64,000 bases of DNA from Synaphobranchus kaupii (lineage: Eukaryota; Chordata; Actinopteri; Anguilliformes; Synaphobranchidae): NCBI GenBank assembly GCA_029718625.1, contig CM056377.1, forward strand, positions 38,998,699-39,062,698. Direction: 5' to 3'. The position numbers were made by a program, and so were the translations under genes. The notes beneath the pieces are model-generated. The model saw nothing but the letters and a program-made list of their open reading frames with translations. It was not told the DNA's origin and searched no databases. Positions 51,471-63,579 of the stretch are shown piece after piece (the stretch's first letter is position 1; the number at the start of each line of letters is the position of its first letter).

Positions 51471-52624
51471 TCGATTGGATGTCCTTTACTAGAACCACGA
51501 CTGACCAATTCCTCTTTTCGAAGAATAGAACTGAATTTCTTGTAGCTTTTAATCTCTTTCCCTCCATTTTTGTATGCCTTGTTATTGAAGGCATTTCCTT
51601 TTAAAAACCAGTGAAAGCATTATGTGGGAGAATAGGAGAAAATTGTGGCCACATATCAAAATGAATGAACTTATTTGATAAAATAAAGATTGTTTTGCCA
51701 TGGAGGTCTTCAGCTGAATAGGGGAAGTGAAGAATAGAGAACAAAACTGAACACATTCATTTTAGCAATCCATCTCCATTGGCAACAGGTTTGACGGTTC
51801 TAAAGGAAGAATTTTGAAAGCTATGAATTTCTGTTCGAGAGCTCCATCAAAGGAAACAAAAGGGCGAAAGTCAGTTGCCTAAAACCCAGACTCAGGCAGC
51901 TACTCTTTATGTTCAGTATAAAGTCCCTTGCATGGTATTTAAGTTTAATGATCTCAAGAACAAAAGGATGTGCTTGTTAGAGGAGAAACCTGCAGAGCCA
52001 TACACATTCCCTGCATTTGAAAGTGCCAAGATGATTACATATCAAAATCTCTCCTGTAAAGTCATTCTTGCAAATTAAAACAATTTTTTGGGACTTTACT
52101 CCTTGTTTCAGGTTTTCCTGGTTGTCTTAAAATGATAGTTGTCATTTTGGAGTTCTTTGATATCATTTCAGTTTTATCGTATGTTTTGTATTGCCCCAGA
52201 CATGTGATGAATGATATTTTAAGTATTGACAGTAGTTTCTGAAGGCTTTACTAAAGGTTTGTATTAAGGCATTTGCGGGATTTGTGGTTTAAAGAAAGAA
52301 AACATACTTTAAGTAACTCCAAAGCTGCTTGTGCAGCAATGTTATGGCTCCAGAGGTTCCCCAGAAAGAAATTCTGGCACAATATATAAAAAGGAATATT
52401 TTTATGTCACTAAATGCTTATATGTAATATGTACATTCATATTATTTATTTGCTTTAAACAAAAAACTCCCAAATGCCCCAATACCAACCATTGTAAAGC
52501 CAGCAGGTCAGCAAAAATGTGTAAATATCTAAAGTATCCTTCATTGCGCACAAAGCATTTTTTTAACTCCAGAAAGTGATCTATCCATTCAATGTGATTT
52601 AAATGTTTTATTCTGCTTTCACAG

Positions 52625-53670
52625 GTGGGTAGTGACCAGGCACAGTCATTTTTATTTAATATATACAGATATTGGAAACGCCTACAAAAACTGAATATCT
52701 AGTCATTAATAACGAGTAGGCCCACCCTTTGCCTTCAAAACAGTTTCAATCCTTCTATCAATGCTGTCATATGATTTCTGAACTGTGTGTAGTGGGATAT
52801 TGGCCCATTGTTCAAGAAGGACAGTCTCTAGTTCTTTGAGGGATGAAGGATGTGGAAATCTAGTTCGCAGTTAATGTTTTTAGCAGTGTGTATGGGGGCA
52901 TTATCATGTTGGAATATGGGGACAGTGTTTGCACCTGGTCTTGTAAAATGGTTTCATATTGTTTGCCCGTTACACGTCCATGGAGAGCAATCATTGGACC
53001 CAATGAGTCCCATGAAATGGCTGCCCATACCATTACAAAACCACCACCATTCTTAACAGTTGTGGATTGAATGCCTCCTTAGGCTTTCTCCAAACATAAA
53101 CCCGTCCAGATGTATTAAAAAGATGACTTATCAGACTTTTCTTCATTGCTCAGGGGTCCAGATTTTGTGTTCCTTACACCATGTTATGCGTTTTTTTGTG
53201 CATTAGCCTTGGATACAAATGGTTTCCAAATGGCGGCCCTGTCATAATTACCAGCTTTGTGAAGCTCACAACTTACTGTTTTTGTTGAGACTGGTTCAGA
53301 TGGTGATTTTTAGAGCTGTATTTCTGTGGTTATTAGCAACTGTCCTACCAAGTGTCCGTCTGTCCCTGTCCGAGAGCTTTGACTTGCGGCCATAGTTCTT
53401 TTTTGCTGATGCTGTTTTTTTGGTGTTGGGCATATGTTGTTATAATTTCCGACACTGTTCCACTTGCCACCTTAAATAATTTTGCCAGTTTTGTGACCGA
53501 CGAAGATAGCAATTCAGGCACCAACTGACACATGCTGCTAATTAGCATTCAAATTAATAGGAATCACCTGTGTAGATGCTTTTGTAATTGTGGTTTAGAT
53601 GCTTCAAAATTAAAGCCATTTTTCAGGGGTGTTTCAGAGGTTTTGTCCACCCCCTGCGAAGCGGTAATTC
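52625..53670 (-). mobile_element. Degenerate Tc1/mariner-like transposon, minus strand
   Basis: Read on the minus strand, about 53345-53548 gives a peptide with a Tc1-type N-terminal helix-turn-helix character (SVTKLAKLFKVASGTVSEII). Sequence further along that strand carries a decayed catalytic core. Its other end (GAGTAGGCCCACCCTTTGCC on the + strand) matches the typical terminal coding region of teleost Tc1 elements (…KGGPTR/…), read in reverse. Several stops and shifts break the frame. The exact ends are uncertain because I could not pair terminal inverted repeats. Confidence 0.7.
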
Positions 53671-54661
53671 CATCTTTTATCACTAAATACAGACAAATAT
53701 CTATGTGTGAGAGAATAAATAACTGTGGTCTGACGGTGGTCATATTCACTGCTGAACTTTATTATTTAGATTCACTCTATGGAATAGCGCAATCATATGA
53801 AAGAATAAACAAATCTCTATGTGGCTTAGGCTGATAAAGAAGTCATTAAAAATGAAATGTAATTCAATAGCTGAAAGAACCCTGAGGATCAGAGGAGAGG
53901 AAGTTTCCTTTGCACCCATCCTTTTATTTAGTTTGGAAACATTAATTACAGTCGAGTTAAATTAAATATGGTCAAGATAAGAGACAGGCGAGACAAGGGA
54001 AACAATTGAGTCGATGTGCGGGTGGGAATAGCAGTTAATTCTTAATGTTTAGCTTCTTTGCACGTATCTTGCAAGGATACACGTCGCTTGACAAATAAAA
54101 TTTGAAGGGATCAGTATAATCCCTGAGAGATGGAGCCTATTGCCATGATAAGTGCCTCAATCTGTATTGGAGGAATCGCACACCGCAGTTGAGTGTGTTT
54201 CCTTCCCCGTTTCATTTGTATTAATAACCTAGTCCGCGGTTAATTGTATCTTTCCATCGCATATTTTGTTTCAAGTTCTCCCCAACTGCATATATGACAT
54301 TCAGCGAGGGGAAACCGTCAAGGTGTTATCAGCATTGCAACGTGGGATTGCCAAAGGGGGGTTAACAGTTGAACAATATTCCATTAATTTTGACTCGCAT
54401 CTTTATGTTCGTCACCGAGTTAATGTTTGACATTGTTGATGAGTTTTTCGGATGCAGTATAAGCCTGACGATGTGTTTTTATATCATCCCATACGATTTC
54501 ATGTGTGAGCCAAGGTCAGATTCTCAAACCTCTCAAATTCATTTTCGTAGGTACTGTCGCAACTGTACAATGCACAAAATAAGTCCACGTGCTGTGTTTA
54601 TTCAGACGGCCCATGGTAGCTTCACAATTGTAACATGCCTTTGTCTTTCTTTGGTTTTCAG

Positions 54662-54698
54662 GGTTACCATCGACCAAATCATTACATTGCTACACAAG
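54662..54698 (+). CDS. ptprm: ptprm exon: D1, GYHRPNHYIATQ
   Basis: 37 nt encoding GYHRPNHYIATQ and one base of Gly. It follows tttctttggttttcag and precedes gtaaga. This is the conserved YIATQGP motif region of PTP domains, which lies behind the active site. The exon is too short for ORF-based detection, and its phase (0 in, 1 out) fits both neighbours exactly. Confidence 0.96.
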
Positions 54699-54794
54699 GT
54701 AAGAAAAGAGACGGAAGTTTATTTTATTTTTATTTTGCCAAAACTGTGTGTCTGTCTGTGTGTGTGTGCGTGTGTGCCTGTGTTTGTGGGCACG

Positions 54795-54796
<2 letters not shown>

Positions 54797-54845
<49 letters not shown>
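54797..54845. repeat. (AC)n microsatellite
   Basis: About 49 bases of pure AC repeat, about 100 bases downstream of the donor of exon 54662-54698. It is preceded by a TG-rich stretch of opposite base composition, so the pair could fold in the pre-mRNA. Confidence 0.95.
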
Positions 54846-54848
<3 letters not shown>

Positions 54849-55833
54849 GCATTCCGTTATTGTTCACATCATGGAGGTGAGATCTTCAGCTGCCGCATTA
54901 CATGACTGTTGTCAGGAGCTGTTGAGGCTCAGAGCGCACCTCCCCTCTGTCCAAGCCGCCTTGTGCTAAAGTGGCATGTTAGAACAATTAATCGGCTGCG
55001 CCAGAGTGGGATGGGAATAATAAATAAATGGATTAGCCAGTACGTATGGGCACATTTTGTTACTCTGCTAATCTGGCCGACAGATGCGAGAGCGACAAGC
55101 GCTTTTCGAAGCCCTAGAGGTTAAGTCTGATTGATAGTTAATTGTTATGAAATTCTTGGAGGCCCGCTTCCGCTCATCCGGATTCCGCGCGCGCACGTAA
55201 TTCGACAGCGCTGAAAAAGAGGCAAATGTAATCAGTTCATAATAGACTCGCAATCTGGTTTAGTAGAGATGGGAGTTGCATAATTACCTGTTTATTGGAG
55301 CGTTGCCCGCCCTCATCGGTGCCAGCCCGCGTTTAACTGCCCCCTCTGCAAGCTAGCACTTCAGGGCTGGAGAGAGACGCTAACTGTGAGTGGGGCGGGG
55401 GGCACTTGCCCTCCCCTCTGTTCCCTCACCCAATCGGAGGAGACCTTGTTGCGATGTGGTTTTGGCCGCCATTGTGTATGAGCCTCGAGTGGTGGCCAGG
55501 AGTGAAGAACAGTCAAGGGTCGGCCTCTACCAGCTCCTGCACCCCCACCCCTGGTTGCTTGATTTAGACAAGCTGACGAGTTTCACTTTTTTAGATACTA
55601 TTTGCATTTAGACGGTAACTTTCAAAGAGGCGTTTGTCAGTCGAAGACAAACATTAACAAGTGAGATTTCGCGGATCAAAGGGAGATGTGCTGCAGGCGT
55701 ATCGGGCATCTGTCTGTATGTCATATGGGTTAGCAGGTCTGCATGTCTCTGCTGCCAATGGTCTTTTGACCCCCAACGTGAGGTTTTTGTTTTGTGAGCA
55801 CTTGATATGCTGCATCATTTGTCATTGCCCCCA

Positions 55834-55860
55834 CCCCCCCCCCCCCCCCCCCCCCCCCCC
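55834..55860. repeat. Poly(C) run, 27 bases
   Basis: Uninterrupted C27 preceded by CCCCCA. It is one of nine long C or G runs in the window. Confidence 0.9.
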
Positions 55861-58398
55861 ATAGAAAGGAAGGTAGTGAGCACAATTGAGAGGGATTCGC
55901 TTGAAAGGCAGAGGAAAATTCATATATAGCCTAACAATAAAGGAAAGCGCGAGTCAGCTGTACTGGCAGCATTTAGCTGTTGAGAGTAATGGCGTGTCGG
56001 CACAGTCGCCTTATAATCTCCCTTTCATTTCAGAGTTTCCCCAGCGCTAGCGTTAGCAGGGCGCATTGAGCAGCAGTCCCTTTATACTCCCACGTTGTTC
56101 CTGCGAGGCGGACTGAGGTCATCTCCCCGCCGCGGGTCTCTAACCCGACGTTTTGTCATTATTATGCCGTTGCATAATTGCTAAGTCTCTGCTCAAAGGG
56201 TAAACTTAAACTGAAGAACGATGCCAAAACAACTGAGGCACAGTGCACATTTCAAGATTGCGGCAGAAGAGAGAACGCTTTTCAAAACATTCAGTCTCGG
56301 TTTCCGCGAATGTTAACATCACCCCGCTGAGCAATCGCAGGTAAGCGTACGCGCCCATCCATTGAAGAGAGCGCTTTCCAAACCACGATGGCCCTGCATA
56401 ATCACAACAACATCCAAAAACCATGAAATATTCATGCAAGGGAGGAAGCGTGCGCTTAAAGTTTATTGCGAGACGCGTCCGCTAACAATCTACAGCTGTC
56501 GCATTCCACTCGCGAAGAAGAAAATCGCTTTTTTTCTCGAAAAAAGTGCTAGCGCTGGCGTATTCCTTTCGCAGCGATGGCTGACTCAGGCATGCCACTG
56601 CAAGACTCTATGACACTGCGTTCAGCTGACAGGCTGTCCTGCCCTGCGCACGTGCTCACTACGGCCCTGCGAACACACTAACTGGAATACTCTACTGATC
56701 AGGAAACCTTTGCAGTATTGTATGACTGTGAAGGTTTAGTGATGACAGACCTTATGCAGCACACCGCTTTCTCACATCAAAGCCTTTCACAGGAATTTTA
56801 GAATTTTTTTTTCTGTTTTACACCGCAGTGGCTTCAGAGGCCAGAGGTTTAGCCAGTTCTGACCTCTCTGTGCATTCACACGCAAGTTACACAAGTTCCT
56901 CTGAAGAGACGGTCTGTGTGACGCTCCCTCAAGCAGAGGCTGGTGCCTTCTCCCCATCATCCATCTGTGACAGCGATACATTCTGTCTATCGTTGCAGTC
57001 GGCTACACGGTGCTCAGAAAGCTCCCTCAACAGATATAGCAGGTTAAAATAGAAGAAGCATTTTGGTAGGCATGGCTCCAAAAAACACGCAGATATCGGC
57101 CTTGAGGGAGAAATAAAATGGCAGTTTTTGAAGAGCGTAGATTTAAGAGGGATGTTCTGTCTGCGTACATGTTCCTAAGTCTCCATTCCAGATGCATACC
57201 ACAAGGAGGCTGAGTGCAATAATGAGAAAATTGCTTGCTTGCACAAGGAGCCAACGTGCAAAGTAATGTCATTTCGGGAGGGTAGCAAGTTATTCGCACA
57301 CAAGTGCTTGGTAATGGGGGAGGTTTGTGTGAGCATGAATATGTAAGCCGTCTCTGGCTGATATTTTCTATGGCTCTAGGTAATGCACATCAGCTCTCAA
57401 GGATGCACTATAATTTGCATACACTAATTAGCTTGTCAAAAGTCATTTTTGAATTTCTTTGTTAATTAAAAACAATACTCATTTGAATTAATGGAATGTA
57501 TGTGGTTCTGCTTGCTGCTTGCTGGAGTCTCAAATGTGGGCTTTATAAAAATCTACAGATGTTAAATGGAAATACACGTACAGATTGCTGGTCTACTACT
57601 TGCTTATCTTCTTAACTCTGAAAAATATGCAGATTTTTTAATCTGATTAAGTAATTGCTGAGTCAACAATAAACAGCAAAGATACGCTTTGGACTGTGTC
57701 TCCATTACAGAAATAAAACAAAAAAATTGACACAATGCAACCTGATTGCATACGCCCATTTCCAGTGCATGAATATGCAGGCGTTAAAGTAAAAAGGAGG
57801 GTTTTTTTCCATGGTATCACTGACCAAGCTAAATGACTGTACAGCTAGTTAGCTAGCTAGTTGGCTGATCGTGCTATCTGGCTAGTTGAACAGACATAAC
57901 GTAACTTCTGCAAAGGGATCAAATTAAACAAGATTTTAATGTTTTTTCAAACAGAGGCTTTAACTTTTCTATCCAATAGCTAAATGCCTGCCAAATTTCT
58001 AGGATCAGAAATTTCCCTCCCCAAATATGAGAAGGTCTATCCAGTTGAAGAGATACTTTTGCAGACTAGGGAGGCTATTTTTTGTGTAGTTTATTTCAAA
58101 AGAAAAAAATAAAGCTTAACAGAGAACAGTCGGCTATCTGAGGATGTATATGGTAGCCTACTGTGAATTCTTAATGTGTAATAAACAAAATAATTCCATA
58201 ACCAATAATAAACATAGAATTCCATGATGTAGGTATATATTCAGCCATTACTGATTTACTCTGTATTAAGAATGCAGTTATTTCTCACGCTTTCTGGCTG
58301 ATATGGGTGCCATACCTTGGAAACTGCCTCATAAATTGTCCATTAGATTTAGGCCGTGACCCTCTCGCTCTCCCCCTCTCCACCGTTTTTGACTGCAG

Positions 58399-58496
58399 GT
58401 CCCATGCAAGAAACGGTCTACGACTTCTGGAGGATGGTGTGGCAGGAGAACACAGCCACCATCGTCATGGTGACCAACCTGGTGGAAGTAGGAAGG
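58399..58496 (+). CDS. ptprm: ptprm exon: D1 central part
   Basis: 98 nt: completes Gly, then [20 protein letters not shown] and [12 protein letters not shown], ending in phase 0 at gtaggt. DFWRMVW and the IVMVTNLVE strand are standard PTP-domain core motifs. The acceptor is gttttt-gactgcag. Confidence 0.96.
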
Positions 58497-59665
58497 GTAG
58501 GTGTCTTGTGGTGAAGGGGTCCTGGAGGTGTTGTGTGTAGGTTTCCTACCAGTCCATGCTCTTAGCTACTTTTCCCCTCGTAAGTGTTGGCTGACTTGAA
58601 CCCCTGCCCAGTCTTCAGTACAGAGTGTTGTTGATGTACATTGAGATGGACAACCTTCCAGTGCTGGAAACCCTCCAGGGCGCAAACCCTGAAGTAAAAC
58701 AGTATAGACAATGGCAGTCCTTGGGGGTGTAATTCCTGCTGGTTAGAGAGATCGCTTCCAATTAGCAGTTGATTAAGACACTGAAAAGTAGGTGATCTTA
58801 CCACTAATCCAAATGAGACAATTAAGTAGTGGTATTCAAATCGATAGACAATCGCCCTGGTAAGATGAAATTGCTCAACCTTGATGTAGGATGTCTGAGA
58901 GGGGGAAACAATGTGAGATTAACCTGCCATTCTGGTCTGTACTCCACTTAGGGCAGTAGAGCAAAGCAGTGCGGATGCCAGTATTTAATATGTGGCTCAG
59001 CTCAGTCGCTCAGGGTGTTTAACATTCCCCTCCTGGTTACATCTTATCCCCACCCACCACCCCACCCTCCCCCGTCCACCCACGAAAAAACACTTCAGTC
59101 TCCCGAAGGTATGGCATGATCTTTGTCATGCAGCCTGTCAAGTCTTCCCTGTTAACTACGGAGGAGTTGTCCGTTGACTCCTGTAATACTGCAGTAAAAA
59201 TGCCCATCTGTTCAGCCTCTGCAGAGATGAATCCGCGGCTGTGCTAGTTATGCAGCTTAATTTCATAAACTCTGGTTCTTCTGGTATTCTAGATGTATCA
59301 GTTTGCTCTGACTACCGACAGGGCCGTAGATATACTGGCCAGAAGAGATACTGTGTCTGAGTCATAATCCGTAGAGTGCAGTACCAGCATGCATCACATG
59401 TGAGAGAAATCTGACTATGTATCATATTTTGGTTGATTTCATTCTCATGAATATTTGTGCAATTTTACAAAAATGTGAAGGTGAGACCTGAAGTCTTTTC
59501 TTATAGGTGATATTGTCACATCTGCCACTAATGAGTGGCACAAAATTAATTCTACCCAGATATTCTTCTGTGTGAAAAAATCATTTTATCCAAGGCCACA
59601 GAAAAATAATTCCTGCAGGAATTTTAATATGCCTATTTGGACAAGGATGATTAGTCAGGTTTAGT

Positions 59666-59836
<171 letters not shown>

Positions 59837-60309
59837 CATATACAAAATTTGAGTGTAAATGGAAGTGAGAATTTTGCAGTGGTGGTGTTGCGTCAGTGGC
59901 TGGAAAACAGACAGGTCTTTATGCTCCCTTAGGAAAGCTCTTTTTAGCACTAATGGGTTTTTGAGTCCTCGTCTTGCCATCAGACAAGAAGAAAAGAGTT
60001 GCGCTGGAGATACATGGAATCATTTAGAAGTTATTAATGTGAGAATGGAAAAACATTAATGTGAGAATTACCCCAGTGTCATTAAAGGAGAAATCTATTT
60101 ACAGTTATTACTTGAAATGGAGCAGGAGCCGATATCAAAAGAATCTTATTTGAACTTGTGAAAATATTCATGATGCTTGTGAGGGCTATTTTTAGGGAGA
60201 GACAAAATTGAATGAGAAAATTTGTTGGTTTCTGACTGGTGGGTGCAGAGGATGATGAGATTCAGCAAATGGTTATGCAGTCCTTGTACTCTTTACCATC
60301 CCAATACAT

Positions 60310-60464
60310 CAGTGGTCTCCAATCCTGGAGATCTACCATCCCATAGGTTTTCATTACAACCCTAATTTGGCACACCTGATTCTACTAATTAGCAGCCCAA
60401 CGTGATCGATACCTGTCAAATGAAATGTGCTTTGTTAGGGTTGGAGTGAAAACCTACAGGACGG
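60310..60464. mobile_element. MITE fragment (hAT-like, CAGTGGTCTCC end)
   Basis: It begins CAGTGGTCTCCAATCCTGGA and contains ATAGGTTTTCATTACAACCC. This is repeated inverted near the right end (GGGTTGGAGTGAAAACCTAC). The interior has CACACCTGATTCTACTAATT, typical of this widespread fish repeat as I recall. No target-site duplication was found, so the right end may be truncated. Confidence 0.65.
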
Positions 60465-61622
60465 TTTTCATTTTAATGTCACTTTATTTTTAAGTGTGTA
60501 CATAATTTATCCTCATGATTGAATGGAAAATGTTATTCTGGATGTTAATTCTGGATTTGATCAAAGCACAAAATGAAGAGAAATACTTCACTCAAGCACA
60601 CCTTTTCAATATGCGCAAAACCCAGCAAAATGTGCATTTTTCACATAATCAATAATTTCACTTATAGAGATGTATTAGTGTGCACTTGTGTTCTGGTGTA
60701 ATTTGCCATATTGTCTACTTCAAAAAAAAAAAAAAAAAGTTGAGTAATTGTTTAATTTTGTGAATGAAAAATGAATTTGTTACAAGAATGAAAAATGAAT
60801 CCTGCTGTATTATTGCGCCGTTCATCTACTATTAATGATTGATGTTGCCAGGTCTGCCATTAGCAGCTTTGCTTTTCTGTGCTATCTTTAAAAAGCACTG
60901 TAATTGCTTCCATCAATGACAGTATGACTTAGGAGGGGCTGCAAATGAGAAATGTACAAAGCCATTAAAATGCAATTATATCAACAATTAGAAGTGCCCT
61001 AATCACAGTAACACAAAAGTAACCACGAGCGCGCAGATGAGGAAGACGCCGATTGAAAAAGCAATAAAATGCAGAGTAAAGAGAAGGTAAAAGCTGACTG
61101 AGAGGCGATGTTCAGCGGGATTGCTCCTGAAACGTGTCGTCATGATTGAAAAGGACAGTGCTTTGCGCTCAGTATGAAACTCATCTAGTTTTTACCATTG
61201 TGGAAATGCAAATTTGCCGAAGGTAAATACGCATTTATACGTCTGAATCTTGGATGTGTTCTCCCATCTCGAGAGGCGCACCCCCTTAATGAGATAAGAG
61301 CCAGTGGGGGTAATTAGAATGTGGAAGTTTTACAGCAGAAGTTGCATGCTATCTGGGTCACTTTGAAGATGTCAATTGCTTGTTACATAAAGTTAGTGCA
61401 GATTTGATATCTTTTTAAAATGATAATTTTTTTTAATTGGTGTTTTTTTTTTTTTTTCACACAATGAAGAAATAAATGAATTTACAAATAAATTAAGTAT
61501 TTCTAGCACTTAACATGAAGCTTCATCACAAACCTGGGTCCTGGTGGTGTTCTCAGAAGAAAAGCGATTACCTGTAGAAAACCTGTGCGATTCTCTCACA
61601 TCCTGCTCCTTTTCATCCTAAG

Positions 61623-61739
61623 GTGAAATGCTGCAAGTACTGGCCCGATGACACCGAGATCTACAGGGACATGAAGGTGACGCTCATCGAGACTCAGCTG
61701 CTGTCCGAGTACGTCATCAGGACCTTTGCCGTGGAAAAG
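61623..61739 (+). CDS. ptprm: ptprm exon: D1, [10 protein letters not shown] to AVEK
   Basis: 117 nt, exactly 39 codons, phase 0 on both sides: [20 protein letters not shown], then [19 protein letters not shown]. It is part of the D1 beta-sheet. The exon is symmetric, but skipping would remove core structure. The acceptor is ccttttcatcctaag and the donor is gtgagg. Confidence 0.96.
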
Positions 61740-63033
61740 GTGAGGTGTCGGAACGCCGCCGGCAACTCGCAAAAGCTCTCGCGCCGATAAGCCTTTCATT
61801 CCGTCTCCCTGGCTTCCCTGGGGCTCAGTGGCGGAAATTGTACAAAAATGTTCTCCACTTAGCCCTTGTTTTGAGGCCTAACAAGAGCGAGGTCCTTGAC
61901 TGGGTGCCTGACAGTAGTCCTGTGTCTATCCCGCCTCCTCCGGGAGCACGGGAGCAGAAAGGCCAGTGCCCTCACACCTGCTACATCAGAGGCCTTGGCT
62001 CAATGAGCGCTGTCCATTACCATGAATAACAATATTGATAGCAGTTTTACTCCCATCTCTCAAATGGTTGTTTGTACATAACAGGCATAAAATCCATACC
62101 ATTCAAGTACTGAAAAATGTAATGCTAATAATTTTGTCGCTCTTACTGTTTTTAAGGGGAAAAGGGCACTGCTAGTAGATTGGATCTGGGCCTTTGTGCT
62201 TATGTATTATGCGGTGATGTCTGCTCGATTTAAAGTGCAGGGATGAAGACCTTTCATTTGCATGTGTTTTAATTCAGCTTTGTTCATATACATTTGAATC
62301 TGTATAGCCTAATCCCATGTGGGTACTTGTGGTTGGGTCCTCACTATTACAATTAAGGAATTATTTAAAGTTACGTAAAAAAAATAACCATAACCATTAC
62401 GTAAAAAAATAACCACTTTAAAGGCACGAATTACACGGGTTCTTGATTTAGGACAGATCTTATGTCATGTCTGTCAAAGCTTCTGTCATGTCTGCACACC
62501 CTTCCCCAAAGTGTAGTTAATGAGCCCAGCAATCAGATAACGCACCAACTACCACGAGAAAACCGATAAACGTATGACCCTTCCTGTTGTACTATGAGCT
62601 TTTTCCTTTCTACTTTTCCAAATCCCGAAGCTGCGGATTTTTTGCAGACCCCCTTGGGTGCCAGTAATCAAGTCTCTCAGATGGGTGTCGGCACGGCAGG
62701 CTGCATTACACTGAACTGTGGAAGACTGTAGCGAGGAGTGAGAGTGAATCGCAGCTCTCCAGCTGGTTTTCTTCTCGTTCCCTCTGGAGAGGGGCTTTGT
62801 CATCAGTCTCCCTGCACCAAGTGGCAGGTTAAATCAAAACTTTGACCGCAAAACGCAAGCCCTGCGCTTAAGAGGGTGAGGTCAGGGGGTTTGTAGCAGA
62901 CGCCTCTTCTTAACCAAGTGAACTGAGCTTATCAGCGGCAGGTTTTACTGTCTGCGCTTAGCAGCGGGTGGGAGGTTCAAACCCATTCTCTGTCGAATTC
63001 ACTTCTTTTTTTTTTGTTGTCCGTTTTCCACAG
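61740..63033 (+). other. ptprm: Intron (1.3 kb, phase 0)
   Basis: Contains a short duplication ATTACGTAAAAAAATAACCA-like near 62371-62415. Otherwise unique. The 3' tract is cttttttttttttgttgtcc, a strong acceptor. Confidence 0.75.
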
Positions 63034-63188
63034 CGAGGAGCGCACGAGATCCGGGAGATCAGGCAGTTTCATTTCACGGGCTGGCCCGACCACGGGGTGC
63101 CCTACCACGCCACAGGTCTGCTGGGGTTCGTCAGGAGGGTAAAGTCCAAGACCCCCGCCAACGCGGGACCCATGGTGGTCCACTGCAG
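63034..63188 (+). CDS. ptprm: ptprm exon: WPD loop and catalytic cysteine of D1
   Basis: 155 nt: 51 codons plus two bases of Ser. [19 protein letters not shown] contains the WPD loop, with the general acid Asp at 63088-63090. PMVVHC carries the nucleophilic Cys at 63184-63186. The following Ser codon is split by the intron (AG|T), so the active-site signature [10 protein letters not shown] spans two exons. All key residues are intact, so D1 is predicted active. Confidence 0.97.
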
Positions 63189-63443
63189 GTGGGTGCAGAA
63201 GCTGTCGCCGCATCTGTCCCTGACAGTCTGGGAAGTAGGATGTAGTCGATGTGCCCGATGTCAGACCGCGCTCGATTCTTTGATGCTAAAGAAACTAGCT
63301 TTAGCTTTGATGTTCGCTGACGTTTCGGTCAAGAGCCCTTAGTAGCAGTGTATGAACAAATAAAGCTTTTGTTGAGAGCGGGCTGTGGGATGGTGTCTGC
63401 TCAGAACCAGGTCTCAGTATGCGTGTTTCGTGCACCCCCTCAG
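63189..63443 (+). other. ptprm: Short intron (255 nt, phase 2) splitting the active-site signature
   Basis: It lies between Cys and the Ala-Gly-Ala-Gly-Arg part of the P-loop, and is the shortest complete intron in the window. The donor is gtgggt and the acceptor tgcaccccctcag. Confidence 0.9.
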
Positions 63444-63579
63444 TGCTGGGGCAGGACGCACCGGCTGCTTCATTGTGATTGACATCATGCTGGACATGGC
63501 GGAGCGGGAGGGTGTGGTGGACATCTACAACTGCGTGCGTGAACTGCGTTCCCGGAGAGTCAACATGGTTCAGACAGAG
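63444..63579 (+). CDS. ptprm: ptprm exon: P-loop arginine and following helices of D1
   Basis: 136 nt: completes Ser, then [40 protein letters not shown] and MVQTE, ending in phase 0 at gtaaca. The phosphate-binding Arg is at 63457-63459. The last residues are the start of the Q-loop; its catalytic Gln is expected in the next exon, beyond the window. The translation of this exon ends at 63579, and anything read on past the donor is intron. Confidence 0.97.

Larger units (their letters stand above)
49315..54661 (+). other. ptprm: Intron (5.3 kb, phase 0)
   Basis: Contains C21 (49498-49518) and G17 (50067-50083) runs, a (GT)n at 50903-50933, a degenerate SINE (51311-51470) and a Tc1-like element (about 52625-53670). 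The rest is unique sequence without a recognisable exon. Confidence 0.75.
54699..58398 (+). other. ptprm: Intron (3.7 kb, phase 1)
   Basis: Starts with a TG/CA-rich area including (AC)n at 54797-54845. It also has a long C27 run (55834-55860) and a short CTAG-like tandem near 57843-57885. Otherwise unique. Confidence 0.75.

Noticed and set aside
49315..54661. Counterpart of the short alternative exon (IWLYRD-like) known from PTPRK at this junction
   Set aside because: I searched by eye for TGG-CTN-TAY-like codons between good splice sites and saw none. Absence is not proven.
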